Assembly: GCA_002633025.1 (NCBI GenBank)
Contig: NMRB01002334.1
Coordinates: 1 to 64,000, forward strand
Origin: Notospermus geniculatus
Taxonomy: Eukaryota; Nemertea; Pilidiophora; Heteronemertea; Lineidae
Reading direction: 5' to 3'
Length of the DNA stretch: 64,000 nucleotides
Numbering within the stretch: position 1 is the stretch's first letter; every line of letters begins with the position of its first letter. Below the pieces are notes generated by a model. It ran no database searches, was not told the origin of the DNA, and was given only the letters and a program-made list of their open reading frames with translations. Shown here one piece after another: positions 1 through 12,191 of the stretch. The position numbers and the translations under genes were made by a program.

Positions 1-80
1 TCAACCATAAATACTAGTAAATTGGTTTGCATGGAATTGGTCCGTAGTGACATCTATTGGTCAAGTGGCTGACAGCTCCT
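1..80. repeat. Edge copy of a dispersed repeat
   Basis: The first 80 bases match 13650-13720 on the same strand (shared words around gcatggaattggtccgtagtg and ctgacagctcctgtt), with a related inverted copy near 8560-8700. The copy is cut by the window edge, so its full length is unknown. It looks like a non-autonomous element; no coding potential is seen. Confidence 0.5.
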
Positions 81-558
81 GTTGAACAGCAATACCTCTC
101 GTTGCTGTTCGTTATACAGTTGGCGTCACCGGAAGTTACGTCACCAGAGAACTTCCGGTATGCCCAGTGTAACGCGCTTGGAAAAAACATGGCGTCGTTT
201 CAATTTACCCTTGGGAAATAGCCACTGTATATTGTGTGTATTGATTCGCTCCCGTTCTGAGCAGAGAACTTCATTTCTTTTCCACCATAGCTACATTCTC
301 TTGATGAATTCGCTTCGACTGATCCTGAGAGAGAACATTGTAAAGATAAGAAAGGCATTAATATTCTGCTGGACCGTCTGACTGTTTCGGCAATTGTTTA
401 CTGATGTCAAATAGATAGACGTTGCTCAGTGGATGAGACGCATTCTCTAGAATTTATAATCAACTTACAGCATTTGCTTTGATGGCGTGCTTCAAGTGGC
501 ACCCAAAGCTTCTCCGAGTTGTTGATTTCAATTTTCAGACCTCTCAACTGCTGTTAAT
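81..558. other. No recognisable feature
   Basis: Only short chance reading frames are present. I see no splice-consistent coding exon, RNA gene or clear repeat boundary here. Confidence 0.4.
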
Positions 559-1908
559 AGAGTTGTCCTCTATTCACAACTGTTTGGAACTCCAGACAGT
601 CCGACGAAATAGAGCACTACATATTAGGTAACAGGCTGGGTAATGTGTGCCAGGAATAGTGCCCATTTCATGGGTGTTATGTGAGTTTGATTTGTGTCAG
701 TTTTCTACATAGGTTTGTGGTCACACCATTATTTACGGTGTGCATGCCATTGATTTGGAAAAGGCTTAGGCCCTTTCAAAAAAAGAAAAAGTTTCTCAGG
801 TTGTCCGTACAAGCCCTACTTACACAATAGAAATCCCCGGGCTTTTTGAGACGGGTGTGGGCGTCTTCACTACAAAAATAAAATCCAGCTGAACTTAACT
901 GCTACGCCCGGTGTTAGGATCGCTGCTGGCGTGCACTCGATCTTCACGAGGAGGCGGCGCCAAATTTCACTTACGTTATCTTATGTGAAGACAATTTCTC
1001 TCGTAAAAACCAGGCCTAGGTTTAGAGAACTTACGATGCCCCACAAAAGCTGCACTAGACACGCCGCCTGTCGGCCTCGCGTAAGTTACGCGCTAATTAC
1101 GCCAAAAACCCGGGGTTTTATGTAGTGTATCCAAGGCTATAAATTCGCCTCTCATGATCAGACAGCTCCTCACGACCTCCAAGGTACCGGTATGCGCCAA
1201 TCCTTGCATTATCATTGCCCTAAAGCATGGCGCACACGGGCGACTAAAATGGGGGTGACTATGCGACTACTACGTCGCATGCGATGATTACCTTTGAGGT
1301 CGATCAGTGATGTCATCCGCGACATCACTGATCTTCCAATGAAGAATTTGTCGCAAACGTGTCGACAAAAACTAAAAAAACTAAAAATATGTTCAGTCGC
1401 TGCTGTGGTCGCAAGGCCGGTCACCGAGAAAATCACTCGAAAAATCGCCCGTGGGGGCAGGCTTAAATTAAACAGGCCTGCTAAAATGCAGCAACCTCTG
1501 CCTTTGTAACAGCATCTCGTCGTTGTCTTCGCGTGCAGCCATGGCTCTCACTAGTAGACCTTTATCCCATTCAACAGTCTGGAGAACAGTTGTCAAAGAG
1601 TTGTTGCACAGACACTTCAACAACAGTCTGGCTCCACACAATAGCTGAACTGTTGGAGTGACAGTATGGACAAACTGAGAAACTTTTTTCAAAAGGGCCT
1701 AAGCCTTTTCAAAATCACTGGCATGCGTACCCTGAATAATGGTTTGACCACAAACCTATAGAAAACTGACACTCAATCAAACTCGCATAACACCCATGAA
1801 ATGGGCACTATTCCTGGCACACATTACCCAGCCTGTTACCTAATATGTAGTGCTATATTTCATCGGACAGTCTGGAGTTCCAAACAGTTGTGAATAGAGG
1901 ACAACTCT
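559..1908. mobile_element. Foldback element with ~250-bp inverted arms
   Basis: Left arm about 559-813 and right arm about 1665-1908 are inverted copies of each other with scattered mismatches; both carry the same words reading from the outside (agagttgtcctctattcaca, then ggtaacaggctgggtaatg, then the gggcctaagcc region). The ~850 bp between the arms has no transposase-like frame and contains a nested MITE at 1225-1464. This is the structure of a non-autonomous DNA transposon with long terminal inverted repeats; the superfamily is not identifiable from what I see. Confidence 0.75.
1225..1464 (+). mobile_element. MITE, gcatggcgcacac family, copy 1
   Basis: About 240 bp, matched in inverted orientation by 28725-28957. 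The left end is gcatggcgcacac; the right end is a decayed inverse of it. Both copies contain the internal palindrome gatcagtgatgtc / gacatcactgatc. This copy lies inside the loop of the 559-1908 foldback element. Confidence 0.75.
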
Positions 1909-2089
1909 AATCGGAATTTGAACCCCAATCGCATCATGATGGTATGTACATGTATACTAAAATCGCAGTTGTAAGGTGACAGAGACCAGGCTTTGCCACT
2001 GGCATCTATCTCATCCAACAAAGCGTCAGTGTCAGGACTTTGATTCGAAGACATCAACAGCTGATGTCTGGTCAGCAATGCCAACCACA

Positions 2090-2267
2090 GGGACGGATCC
2101 AGGATTTCGGGAAAGAGGGGGCGCACCGTGCTAGATACATTGAAATCTGCGGTCCATTTCAATGATTTGCTCCACATTTCAGAATTTCACGGTCGATTTT
2201 AAAGATTTGTCGGCCGAAAGGGGGGCGTGCGCCGGGTGCGCCCCCCCCCCCCTTGGATCCGCGCCTG
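2090..2267 (+). mobile_element. MITE, CAGGGrCGGATCCAGG family, copy 1
   Basis: The ends are inverted (cagggacggatcca and tggatccgcgcctg) and the element is flanked by a direct repeat aacca on both sides, read here as a 5-bp target duplication. The core shares cagaatttcacggtcgattt with copies at 14693-14860, 43219-43370 and 43830-43989. The CAG ends are hAT-like, but the superfamily assignment is inference. Confidence 0.75.
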
Positions 2268-2919
2268 AACCATAACCGGCAATGCCAGACCTCTGTGGCT
2301 GCTTTCTTTACTGTACACAGTCTCAAAGCGCTTCACATCGTTATCCCAGTCAGGGCGATAGCTAGCCTTTTATCTTCGAGAAGCGGGAGGGGGGCTCTCT
2401 GGGTGAGCAAAAGTAGTGACCGTAGGGGGAGGCAGCTGCCCCCTGTAATAGTGCCAGCCACGCCACGTCAGTCTCTCCATCTCCGTCTCTTTCTCTCTCT
2501 GGGGAATTCGAAGAGCAGGTCATTCCGTGTCCGTTCCCAACACCTCGTAACCCAGCCCAACACGTAATGTGTCGCTGAGCACGACGGTTTACAAACACAC
2601 TCAGGACTCTTCACCATCTCAACTCTATATAATTTATCATGGAGATTACAAAGTCAACCAAAAGTGCCTAAAATGGCCCTCAAAATCAATCAAACACTTT
2701 ATTTCCTATTCATTACTTTCAAAAAGCACTGAAAACTCACCAACGGCGTTCGAATCGATATCTATTGTGTTTGTACCCCGCTGTTGAAATGCACATGGTG
2801 AAAGGTTGAAATTCACTTGAGGACAATGCTTATATTGTAACCCTTTCAGTACCAGGGGGGAAATGTCGAAAATGAAAGCTTGTAAAAGGTAATGAGAGGC
2901 CCCTGAAAACCAAACAACA
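2268..2919. other. No recognisable feature
   Basis: Short chance frames only; no gene or repeat that I can support. Confidence 0.35.
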
Positions 2920-2982
2920 GTATTTATTGGAAAGCTCTTAGGGAGTGCTTTCGAATGAATACCTATGTGACAGGATTTCAAA
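2920..2982. repeat. Short hairpin repeat (ggtattcattggaaag family)
   Basis: An imperfect palindrome of about 60 bp: tatttattggaaagc on one side and gaatgaatacctatgtgacagg on the other. Related copies lie at 48315-48380, 51200-51267, 58453-58519 and 58541-58617. Confidence 0.6.
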
Positions 2983-3402
2983 GGGATTTTCAGATACATG
3001 TTTATTCTCAGAGTAACGGTGTATTCTCAACGGGAGTGACTATTCGGCGGGCCCAGCTCTCTGTGCAGTCACTTTGTTTCCGTCTTGGATAGCGCGCCGG
3101 AGTAATTAGTTATGCACTGCGGCAACCAATGAAAATCGAGATTACAAAACAGCAAAATGGCGGACTCGATGATCGTCCTTCCACTTCGATAAAATATCGG
3201 TGAAAAAAGAGCTGGGGCCTCCGGCCTATGCCAGTTTTTGGGCTAGTTTTGTTGATTTTAGAGGAAAAATAACTAATGGAGTTGTTATTTGACAAGCAAA
3301 ATGCTTTCCAAACACAGAAATTGGTCTTAGATGGCAAGCAAACAATGAATAGTCGTAACCACCGCTCAACATTGGCCAATAAAACCGCTACACTCCCAGC
3401 TG

Positions 3403-3473
3403 GCTCGGTAGCTCAGTCGGTAGAGCGTTTGCCTAGTAAACGTAGGCCCCCGGTTCGACTCTCGCTTGGGGCA
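3403..3473 (+). tRNA. tRNA-like sequence, probably pseudogene or SINE head
   Basis: An A-box-like tagctcagtcgg and a B-box-like ggttcgactct have tRNA spacing, and long T-runs follow at 3476 onward as for Pol III termination. However, the 5' ggctcgg does not pair with the 3' cttgggg, the T-stem is mispaired and the anticodon arm is irregular (a tctagtaa-like Thr-AGT register is possible). I therefore read it as a degenerate tRNA or tRNA-derived repeat rather than a working gene. Confidence 0.45.
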
Positions 3474-5506
3474 ACTTTTTTTCCTGTTTTTTTTTCTTTT
3501 GGCTTTTTTTCTGAAAATACTCTAAATCCACCAAACAAAAATGTTATCTGCTAAAATATGGACTTTCGTAATTTAGAAATTATTCGTACATGTAGTTCAT
3601 TTTTACTGCCGCGCGACTAATTCACTTTTAACCGTGGTGCTAGCAGAGAGGGCCACTCGCCAACACCTCCTCATGAATAATTAATGAGGCCCATCAGCTC
3701 GCTGAGCAAGGCTGAATTTGTTCACTGCATATCCATCCGGCTCGCTGTGCAACTGCGCAACACAAATCTGCTCAGAGAGCGGCTCGCTATCTAAGAGCAT
3801 GACGGATCGTTGCACAGAGAGCGGCTCGCCAAATAACACCAGCCATTCTCAACAGATGTACAGCTGCAAACCACCAATGCATATGCGCACATGCCAGGAA
3901 AGAATGTCGTAAGAACCAAGATGGCGCCCCGCTACTTGACCCGCAAAATTGCGGTGAAGATGACTGTACTGACTGCATGTAATTTGCATATCTCATATGC
4001 AGTTTATTAGGCCGAATGGTCCTCCTCTAACACCAAAAGTAGATAAGCGACGCTCGCTTATCTATTTTTGCTAACACCGATCGCGTCCGGCAGTGAAGGA
4101 GTTAACCCGCAAGTTTACATTTGACGGTAAACAACAGGCGTTGTATAAAATGTGAAATCACGCCGAAACGAAAGAAAACGCATTCCGTTTCTAATGGAAT
4201 TGTACTTTTTCTGTGCCGTTCGTTTCTTTATTCTTTTTCACCCGAGGCAATGAATTCGTTTGTCACGCTTTTATGACAGACTTATGAAAATAACGAGCTT
4301 GGCTTCAACACAGAACGCCTGGCATTTCCAGTTTTTCCAACACCCACAGGGGCCATTAATTATTTTGTAAATGCACGGGGAGTGTTTAGTGCGTTGCAGT
4401 GTCTGTTATAGCTGGCTGACTCCGGATAATGTTTTGTACATTCGGTAGAATGTACAAGTTCATAATTATCACTGGCACATGTTAACAACGTGCCATTCCG
4501 TGTCGAGGTTCTCGCAACACGAGTAGACTTTTAATGGCCTACCATTCTATTATTGGTTTCCTTAATATGCATTAGGTGACTCTTCCTCCCCCCCCCACCT
4601 TGATAAGACTGGTCTCCTGCCCAATCTATATAGCCAGTGGTAACAGCGAAGCTGGACTGATGCTATGTCGAAACAAAAATGGCCGCCATAACTTCATCGA
4701 TTGACAAGTTCACCGAGCTGTTATATTGTGACTAACCCTTCATCAGGTAAGGTAACATGCTTCAACTCATTCTTTTATGTGTAGCAACACTGACAATGTC
4801 TAATTGGTAGATCATTCAAATAGACAGATTTGAACAGTCTTCGAGCATGCACGACGTTGCCTAAAAGACATCCTCGATCTCAGACTGAGGCTGTGACGTC
4901 ACTGTAACAGTTCCTGTCCTCCAGAACGAGGCTCTGCGTGCGAAAGGAACTGGGCATGCGGAGAGTGCTAGAAATCGGGCATTTCGCCTGCCCCTCGCAT
5001 TCCGATCTCCATCCTGCCGAATAGTAGGAAAAAGCTCTGTGAACTCTGTGTAGGGGAATTCCAGAAGGAATCCGAACCTAACCGTATCTCTTCAAAGATC
5101 TCACCTGATGCTTATCAGTCATGCTTGAGAGGAGCGAAGGCGTACACGAGTAAAAAGTGAAACTTGGTCTAGCCAGTTACCTGAGTTTGTTCAGCGATCT
5201 CAATACGAGATCAATCATTCAAGTGCTTCTATATCTGGTTGTTGTACTAAATGTTAAGATCATTGAAAGAGCGATAACTTCGTTCAGTTTTATCAGATAC
5301 AGATTGAAAACCCTTCTGTCTCGGTGACATTTCAGGGTAGTGCTGTCGCGTGCGTAGATCTAATCATCGGTCGTGTCGCCTTAGTGAGTAACAAGTATTC
5401 TGATTGGTTCGATGATTTCGCACTCGAAACTGATTGGAGGAGTCAATCCGAGAAAAAACCCGAAGGAAATGACATGTCCAGTTTTTGCCTGGGGTAGAGA
5501 AAAATA
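3474..5506. other. Intergenic, no gene recognised
   Basis: Contains a few degenerate copies of gagagcggctcgc (3770-3835) and a small perfect hairpin, agataagcga / tcgcttatct, around 4040-4068. I see no coding exon or RNA gene. Confidence 0.35.
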
Positions 5507-5795
5507 TGCAGGCAATGTGATACAAAAGTAAAGGGAATGTGATGTACAATGTCCAACAAGCAGGCAGTCTGATGTACAAGAATGTACACAGCAAAAACAT
5601 GCAGCAGTACTGTGATGTACAGGAATGTACAAAAAACACACAGACAATGCAATGAACAAGAATGTGGCTACCAAAAACAATAGAAGCAATGATGTACAAG
5701 ATTGTACAAAAAAGCATGCAGGCAATTTGATGTACAGCGGAAATGTACAAAAAAATCTTGCAGGCAGTGTCATGTGCACAAATGTACAGTAAACC
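5507..5795. repeat. Degenerate tandem repeat, unit ~40-50 bp
   Basis: About six to seven units of a pattern gcaggcagtntgatgtacaag-aatgtacaaaaaa. Because the unit is poor in minus-strand stop codons, overlapping minus-strand frames of 145 and 138 residues are open across it; their composition (Cys, Phe, Leu, Ile runs) is explained by the repeat and does not indicate a gene. A short related tgtacat-rich stretch is at 55970-56055. Confidence 0.7.
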
Positions 5796-6616
5796 AAGCA
5801 CGCAAAGAACAGAACAGAAAGTATTTCATCTCCTTGTGGTTCGTCAATGATTTATAATATTTCAGATGACTTAATTGAGCATCCTCAAGCGAATCATTAT
5901 TAGTAATGAAACGTTTAATGTCGGTGGAAATTACTTGGTGTCGTTTTGCCAAATAAACACAACAAACACACGGCATGCTGCATGCATTATTGTGCCTCGG
6001 TGATTAACTTGATTAATTTGCTTGAAACATTTGATGTGTTCTGTGGGTGTGAAAGTCACCAATGGCCTCGGGTTAGTTCAGAACATAAAGGCGAGGAATT
6101 AATTGTTTTAACCCTTCAAATAGGTTTGTACTTTTAGTGTATTTTAGCAGGGATGTTAGATTACAATGTATCATAATTTGGTTCCTTGCGTACCAGTGTC
6201 ATCACTGCATGCAGCAAAATTTGTTGACGTCATCCCGCCACGTAATTAAGGAAATTTTCACCTAAAATGCCCCAAAACTCGGAAAGCGCTGAATAAATGT
6301 CAAAATCGCGCCTTTCACCCCTAGATAATTGTACATTGCAGATTCAGTGAATGTTTGAGGTTGGTACGATCAGCGGTTTTCTGGGATCCGTTCACAGAAA
6401 ATAATTGGTAGTTTCTAACACCGCAGATAGAACACCGGTGTTGTTCGCTTCACTGAAAAAGCGTTACTACATTAATAACCACCTGATTACTATGGAAATC
6501 CCCACCATTAAGCGTCAGTGAGAAAAACGTGACAAATCGCCAGCTCAAGATCGCGGTGAAGATATCAAATGAAATGAGTAGCACTGCATCCTAATTCTCC
6601 TTTTCTGGAGGCGCGA

Positions 6617-6755
6617 ATATTCACATCACATTGTCATTATCAGCCAATCAGCGCCAGGAGAATATTCACCGCTAATAAAATGGCGTTATTCACATCACGT
6701 TGTTATTAACAGCCAATCAGCGTGAAGGGAATATTCATCGCCAATAAAATGGCGC
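6617..6755. repeat. Direct duplication, period 69 bp
   Basis: Two units each contain cagccaatcagcg and gaatattcaycgcyaataaa. Further ccaatc/gattgg words follow to about 6990. The CCAAT words could bind NF-Y, but no gene start is visible nearby, so a promoter call is not supported. Confidence 0.6.
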
Positions 6756-7984
6756 TTACAAGGTCACTAGTCTTGTACCCTCGTAGCAGTGATGGTGACT
6801 CAGGGAGCTGACTCAAGATTGGGGAAAAAGTCAGTTTGAGGGATAATAAACAGGTGGCAGAAAAATATATCCTGATACAATCTGATTGGACAAATCCCAA
6901 TGCACGGACAAACCTTGATACCTTGACGAAATGTAACAGCCAATCTGATTGGACAATTCCACTGCACAGAAAAGAGCTCACCAATCAGAAAGCCGTATGC
7001 ACGGAAATCAAAGTCTTTCACTCCAGACGTTTCATTTTACACCGCCCAATTTACAAAATTGAATTCTAATCAGTGAATTAATGACGGTTTTTCTGTCTCA
7101 GACCGCATGGTAATGTGATTTTGACAATCACAGGACGACGGTACCCTGGATGTGAGTCAGTTTCGACAGCCGCCGAGGGAATCATGGCCACTTTCCATGC
7201 CGTTCGGGGAATCGTAGCCAGCCAAGCATTTCTCTTGTAAACTCAGTAATGGGTACCGACACAGCTGTTCGCCGTCAAAAGCAATGGTTTCAAATCCCAA
7301 ATGTTCTGAAGTAGATGCTCGGAGAAGATTCGTGAAGAGTTGCAAGGCTGAGAGATTGTAGAGGTAGTTCTTGATGGTAGATAGCAAGACTTTGAAGGCT
7401 ATGTGTGGAGTGTGACATGAACCATGTGTGGAGAGTGGGAAAGGAGAGGGTTCGAAAGGCAGTTCGATGCTCAGTGAAGAGTAGCAACACTAGGGAGATT
7501 CTGGGCGTTCGTGATGATGGTTCTTGTCAAGGCTTTGAAGCCTCTGCGTGGAGTGTGACTAAACCATATGCATGGAGAGTGGGAAAGGAGAATTTGAGAT
7601 GTTGCGTTTGTAGAGGCTCAGTTGAACGAGAAGATCCTACATGATGAGTGCGGTATGAAATCAGCTGCTGTTAAAAGATCTCAACTCTCACTTTCGCATC
7701 GCAGCTGCATGAGTGGTTACTAAAAACCGGGTTAGCCCATTCTACGCCATATTATATATGGAACTCCAAGTATGGACTGACTCAAATAATGTAGAGACCA
7801 CCTGTCGCCATTGGAGCAAGAAAACACAGTGTTTGGACAATGGTCATTCGCTCGTTCGGTTGAGTCGGCCTACCAATCAGCAGCGTTCATGACAATTAGG
7901 CCAATATCACTCTGCCCCTCAATCACCTGACGCCTTCAACGATTTGTTGTGTAAATCCCTTTGGAACATCCATGTTGCCAGCAA
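6756..7984. other. No recognisable gene
   Basis: A loose duplication gtgtggagtgtgac...gagagtgggaaaggag occurs at 7400-7450 and 7549-7590. Nothing else could be supported. Confidence 0.35.
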
Positions 7985-8056
7985 TCCTCGGTAGTATAGT
8001 GGTGAGTATCCCCGCCTGTCACGCGGGAGACCGGGGTTCGATTCCCCGCCGGGGAG
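7985..8056 (+). tRNA. tRNA-Asp (GTC)
   Basis: A complete 72-nt cloverleaf. The acceptor tcctcgg pairs with ccgggga (8049-8055) with G as discriminator; D-arm with gtatagtggtgagtatc; anticodon stem cccgc/gcggg with loop ctGTCac (anticodon 8018-8020); T-arm cgggg-ttcgatt-ccccg. Both internal Pol III boxes are intact and a T6 tract (8060-8065) follows within 5 nt, which is a suitable terminator. No intron. It appears functional. Confidence 0.97.
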
Positions 8057-8065
8057 GAATTTTTT

Positions 8066-9249
8066 CCTTTTTTTGTTTTGATTATGTGACAGCGATTTAA
8101 TCTTGTATCTTTTGTATGGTAAATACCCACAATGGTGAATTGCCCATCGAGAGCAGCTCGTGGTATCGAAAAATAGGATTTACGTTCGCGTTGATGTTTC
8201 GATGGCTCAGCGAAACCTCTCTATACTCCCATCATGAATGAAATACGGGCGATCGATCGCTCATCACATCGAATGTATCTTTCTCCATCATCCGCGTGCT
8301 GCTGAAGATGTAGGCTGAAATCGACGAGGTATTGTCACTTGGGTTTGCTTAGCAACAATNCCAATGATCAAGTCAATGTCCTGAACTTCAAATGTGATTT
8401 TCTCAAAACGCTAAAGGGTGAAGCGGTGGCACCCGGCGGATTCTGATTCGCCTACCCCCAAATATTCAAAAAATATCAAAACACTGCTGTTATCGGAGAA
8501 AAAGGGGTTACGCCCCTTTTCGGGGTTTTGCGTCCAGACTAAATAGGTGTCACTACGGCCTAATCCAATGCATACGTAGCGGACCCATTCATTCTTGACT
8601 GAGCACCAATTAAGAGACGTTTCTTTTGCATTGGTCCGCTAGAACGTTGCTGCCATCTTTTGGCAATACGCGCGGCTGACTGCTCCTATTGGCTCTCTAT
8701 GGGCATCTTAACCGTAGAAAGCTATGGGCAGTTGTCACTGGCCTCAGTGTAATCACGCCTTACGGATTTCAATGTTCCATCATTTTTTGGAATAGGCTCA
8801 ATGAAGGCGTACGTACATGCAGATCTATGCATTTAAGTCCTGTATGCTCTGAATATGCATGAATTTGCAAAAATAGTACAGATATGAAAATTTCGGAGAA
8901 TAGTCTTTGAGAAACCAACAATGGTGAATTGCCCATTGAGAACCAAGCCACCTCACGTGAAAAATATACTGGAGAGCGTTCCTTTCTCCTCAGAGTCAAT
9001 AAAATTGCATGGCAGGCTATATTCATTTTGGCATCAATAAAATATTCAGCAGCACTTGGCTCCTCAAATTTCACGGAGTTTTTATTCGTTGTGGTAAACT
9101 GATCTACTGCTAAAGAATGCAAGTTTTGACATCCAAAATTCATGAGCCTTTTCACGCAGCTTTCGAAAACTCACGCGTTGTTCATTTGCAGTTGCCCTAT
9201 TGTTCCGAATGCTCCGCCGAAAATGCTTTGCGGACTTTCAAAGTAGAAT
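8066..9249. other. Intergenic with one dispersed repeat
   Basis: 8555-8700 is an inverted relative of 13540-13720 (shared gcattggtccgctagaacg and taggagcagtcagccgcgc, read on opposite strands). The rest shows no gene. One ambiguous base is present at 8360. Confidence 0.4.
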
Positions 9250-9582
9250 GGTTTCGTTGTCATTCCTTGAGGAGACATCGAAACTCTGTGAAATACACCA
9301 GTTTTGATGACGTAGTACGCAAAAAGTAAAAGGATTTCGTTGTCATTCCTGTGAGGAGACATCGAAACTTTGTGATTAGAAATACACCAGTTTTGATGAC
9401 GTAGTACGCAAAAAGTAAAAAGATTTCGTTGTCATTCCTTTGAGGAGACATCGAAACTCTATGAAATACACCAGTTTTGATGACGCAGTACGCAAAATTA
9501 AAACGGTTTCCGTTGTCATTCCTTTCAGGAGACATCGAAACTCTGTGAAATACACCAGTTTTGATGACGTAGTATACGCAAA
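9250..9582. repeat. Tandem repeat, four units of 78-89 bp
   Basis: Units start at about 9250, 9332, 9421 and 9505; each has tttcgttgtcattcc, gagacatcgaaactctgtga and tacaccagttttgatgacg. Several short frames run through it in both directions; these are repeat shadows, not genes. Confidence 0.85.
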
Positions 9583-10272
9583 GAGAGATCCACCTTGGTC
9601 ATCTCAGATCGTTCTCGTTATCGCTGTAGTTTTCGCGGCAAATCGTAACCTCTCTAGTTACCAAAGACGGACAGCTTTCCTTGACTATCCGGTGCCAACC
9701 TTAGATAGCGTCCGTTTCGTGCAAACACGGACATACTTGTAGATTAGAGAATAAATATCTGCGATTCCAAAACCAATCTGGACATCGTCCTTGGCAAAAA
9801 AAAACTGCGTTGTTAAATTTGACCTCACAATACAACGTCAATGTTTATCAAACGGCCGCCGTTGGAGAAAATTATTTACATTTTGCAAACAGAAGAGAAA
9901 AACGATTACTTTACCTTTTTCTATTTCATAATCCACCGTAATCCATATGTTTAATCCGTTTTAAGATATTACACCATTTCGTGATATATCCTATGAAATG
10001 TAGGCGATGTTTTGATGAAATAAACATCCATATCTCACCACTGTAACCGTTATGACCTTGAACTAGCAAGATCTGGCTAAACCTCCACGCTCCAAGCAGC
10101 GTTTGTTATCAAACAGCACAACGCTCACAGATCTAAGTTACCTGCCATCAACACCTGCATGGAGTGTGGTACACACCTTCGCCAGCATCGCTCACTCTCC
10201 AAACATTGCATGACCACAAACCTGCAATAAGCTGATAAATGTGCTACAGTGCTACAAACGATATTTTATCTG
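9583..10272. other. No recognisable feature
   Basis: AT-rich intergenic sequence without an exon or RNA gene that I can support. Confidence 0.35.
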
Positions 10273-10402
10273 CGTGGAGATTGCCAGCAGCATCACCGTA
10301 AATATTGATTACGCTCCGTGCAGCGGAGAAACCCTCCCTGCCTGGAGATTGAATCCACACCCTCCTGGAGATTGAATTCGCTCTGCGTGGAGATTGAATT
10401 CT
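10273..10402. repeat. Short interspersed direct repeats
   Basis: Four copies of a tggagattg core (about 10274, 10342, 10366, 10390), three of them extended to tggagattgaat. They lie under a 144-residue minus-strand frame that I do not accept as a gene. Confidence 0.5.
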
Positions 10403-10610
10403 ATGTGTGACATGAGAGTGAACTAATGAGAAATTGAGTCGAATTTCCATAATTCCTCGGGTTATTTCACTTATGGTCGGTTCGCTCACAGTGTAAACTG
10501 GCACGTGCGTCGGTCGGTGGGTGGATGCTATGAGGGGCCGTAACCCTTTCCTTCCCATCCCTGCTGTGTATTTCGTAGGAACGCTTTTCTTTTCTATCGA
10601 GAGTCTGATT

Positions 10611-10835
10611 TTAAAGGACCACGGTGTGCGAACGCTAATGGGTAATTTGACTGCCGACGTAGAGGGAGTGGGAGTCACCTAGCGGCAGCAACACGAACTA
10701 CAAAAATGCATTACAAAATGTACTTAGTAAATCGGGTCCATTCGCCGACGCCGACAACGTAGTAAGTCCCTTGGTTGGAGAGTGGCACGGTGGCGCTGGC
10801 TGTCGAGAAAAAGTGGCGATACCGTGGTCCTTTAA
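10611..10835. mobile_element. MITE with TTAA ends, copy 1
   Basis: The ends are ttaaaggaccacggt and accgtggtcctttaa, a 15-bp perfect inverted repeat that includes TTAA on each side, as expected for a TTAA target duplication (piggyBac or Kolobok type). The body (tgactgccgacgta, gttggagagtggc) recurs at 32181-32361. Confidence 0.75.
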
Positions 10836-11030
10836 GAAATGAGACCATGGCCAGCTATGATTGGACGCAATAATTCCAACCAACAGAGGATGGCGTATGG
10901 GAAACCTCTCCTACTCTATGTCGTTTTCCCCTCGCGCTAGCCATGTTTTGAAAAGAAAAAAGACATTGACCGTGGCTCAAAAATGTGTGCTATCCCCTGC
11001 AACGTATCCTATCATTTCCGTCATGTGATC

Positions 11031-11290
11031 AACAAATCAAACGAGAGTTGAGTTCACGTTGGATTGGTTCGTGAAACCACCGTTAGGGGCGGACGAATGT
11101 GGTGGCCAATCATTGTTCACGTCATATTTGAGGCCAATCATCGTTCACGTCATATTTGACCAGCAAATCAAACGATATTTCAGTTCACGTTGGATTGGTT
11201 CGTGAAACCACCGCTAGGGGCGGACGAATGTGGTGGCCAATCATCGTTCACGTCATATTTGAGGCCAATCATCGTCAACCAATCACAGAC
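11031..11290. repeat. Tandem duplication, period 131 bp
   Basis: Two units share cacgttggattggttcgtga, aggggcggacgaatgtggtg and the words ccaatcatcgttcacgtcat. The first unit begins near 11031, the second near 11162. Confidence 0.8.
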
Positions 11291-12191
11291 GCACGTCGTT
11301 TGGGTTAGGAAACTAATGGCTCTGGACACTATTCACCGCCCCGATCTGTATCACATCAGTCCTCATCAGTCTCCCACCCACCCAGACTCCTCTGAACTGC
11401 GTTCCCAGCATTCTCTCGTTGCCTACACTACAGAGCATCCCTTCGCCCGTTACCATGGCAACCAGGTCACGCCTGGCAAGGTGAGGCGTTGCAGCCATTA
11501 ATATTTGATGACAAATGAGGCGGGAGCTCTTGGTGCAAACATTTGACGTGAAACCATCCGAGGAGTAATGGGGACGTTTAGATTCCCGCTAAAACGTAAA
11601 CGTTACCGGCTTACTCTATTCTAAATCCCAAATAAGATAGTCAAGCTGGAATGCGCTCAGAAGTGGCACCGGCCCTCGACGATTGGATCTGTCAACGGCG
11701 TACAGCACATCGTAAAGCGACTAACATCATCGGGGGGGGGGGGGGGGCGTAATCCCCATGGTGACGTCACGTGCTTCAGTTTTGCTGCGGACGTTGACTT
11801 TGGGGTGTATTAATAGGCTTCCAGCTCTATCGTGGGTGTGCGGCGAGGTCACATTTAATTAGGAGGCATTTAGTTCACCGATAATTTGAATATTAGTAAT
11901 TGGTTTAAGGACCTGATGACCTATAAGCGATCCATTTGGTGCAGTTAACCATTTGAAGCAAATGGAAGTATGTCCAGTTATGTAGCACGGCCGATAAACC
12001 GTTAGCGGCCATCAACAGAGGATACATTTGAGAGCAAGGTTTAGCGCGTTGTGCTGGTAAGTGCGGATCACGTAAAATACATGAAGCATCAAATCAAAAC
12101 AATCATATAAAATAAACTGTCGGCGCAAATCAACTGAAAAAAAATCCACCAAACAAAAGTATTTCCAAAAAAAACAAAAATTTGTAAAAAA
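11291..12191. other. No gene recognised
   Basis: Contains a 17-base G homopolymer near 11732-11748. The short frames at 11190-11501 read through the preceding duplication and are not supported as coding. Confidence 0.35.

Noticed and set aside
3403-3473. Functional tRNA-Thr
   Set aside because: Acceptor and T-stems do not pair and the anticodon loop lacks the usual U33 in the best-paired register.
10244-10678. 144-codon minus frame
   Set aside because: Runs through short tggagattg repeats and into a MITE; no conserved feature.
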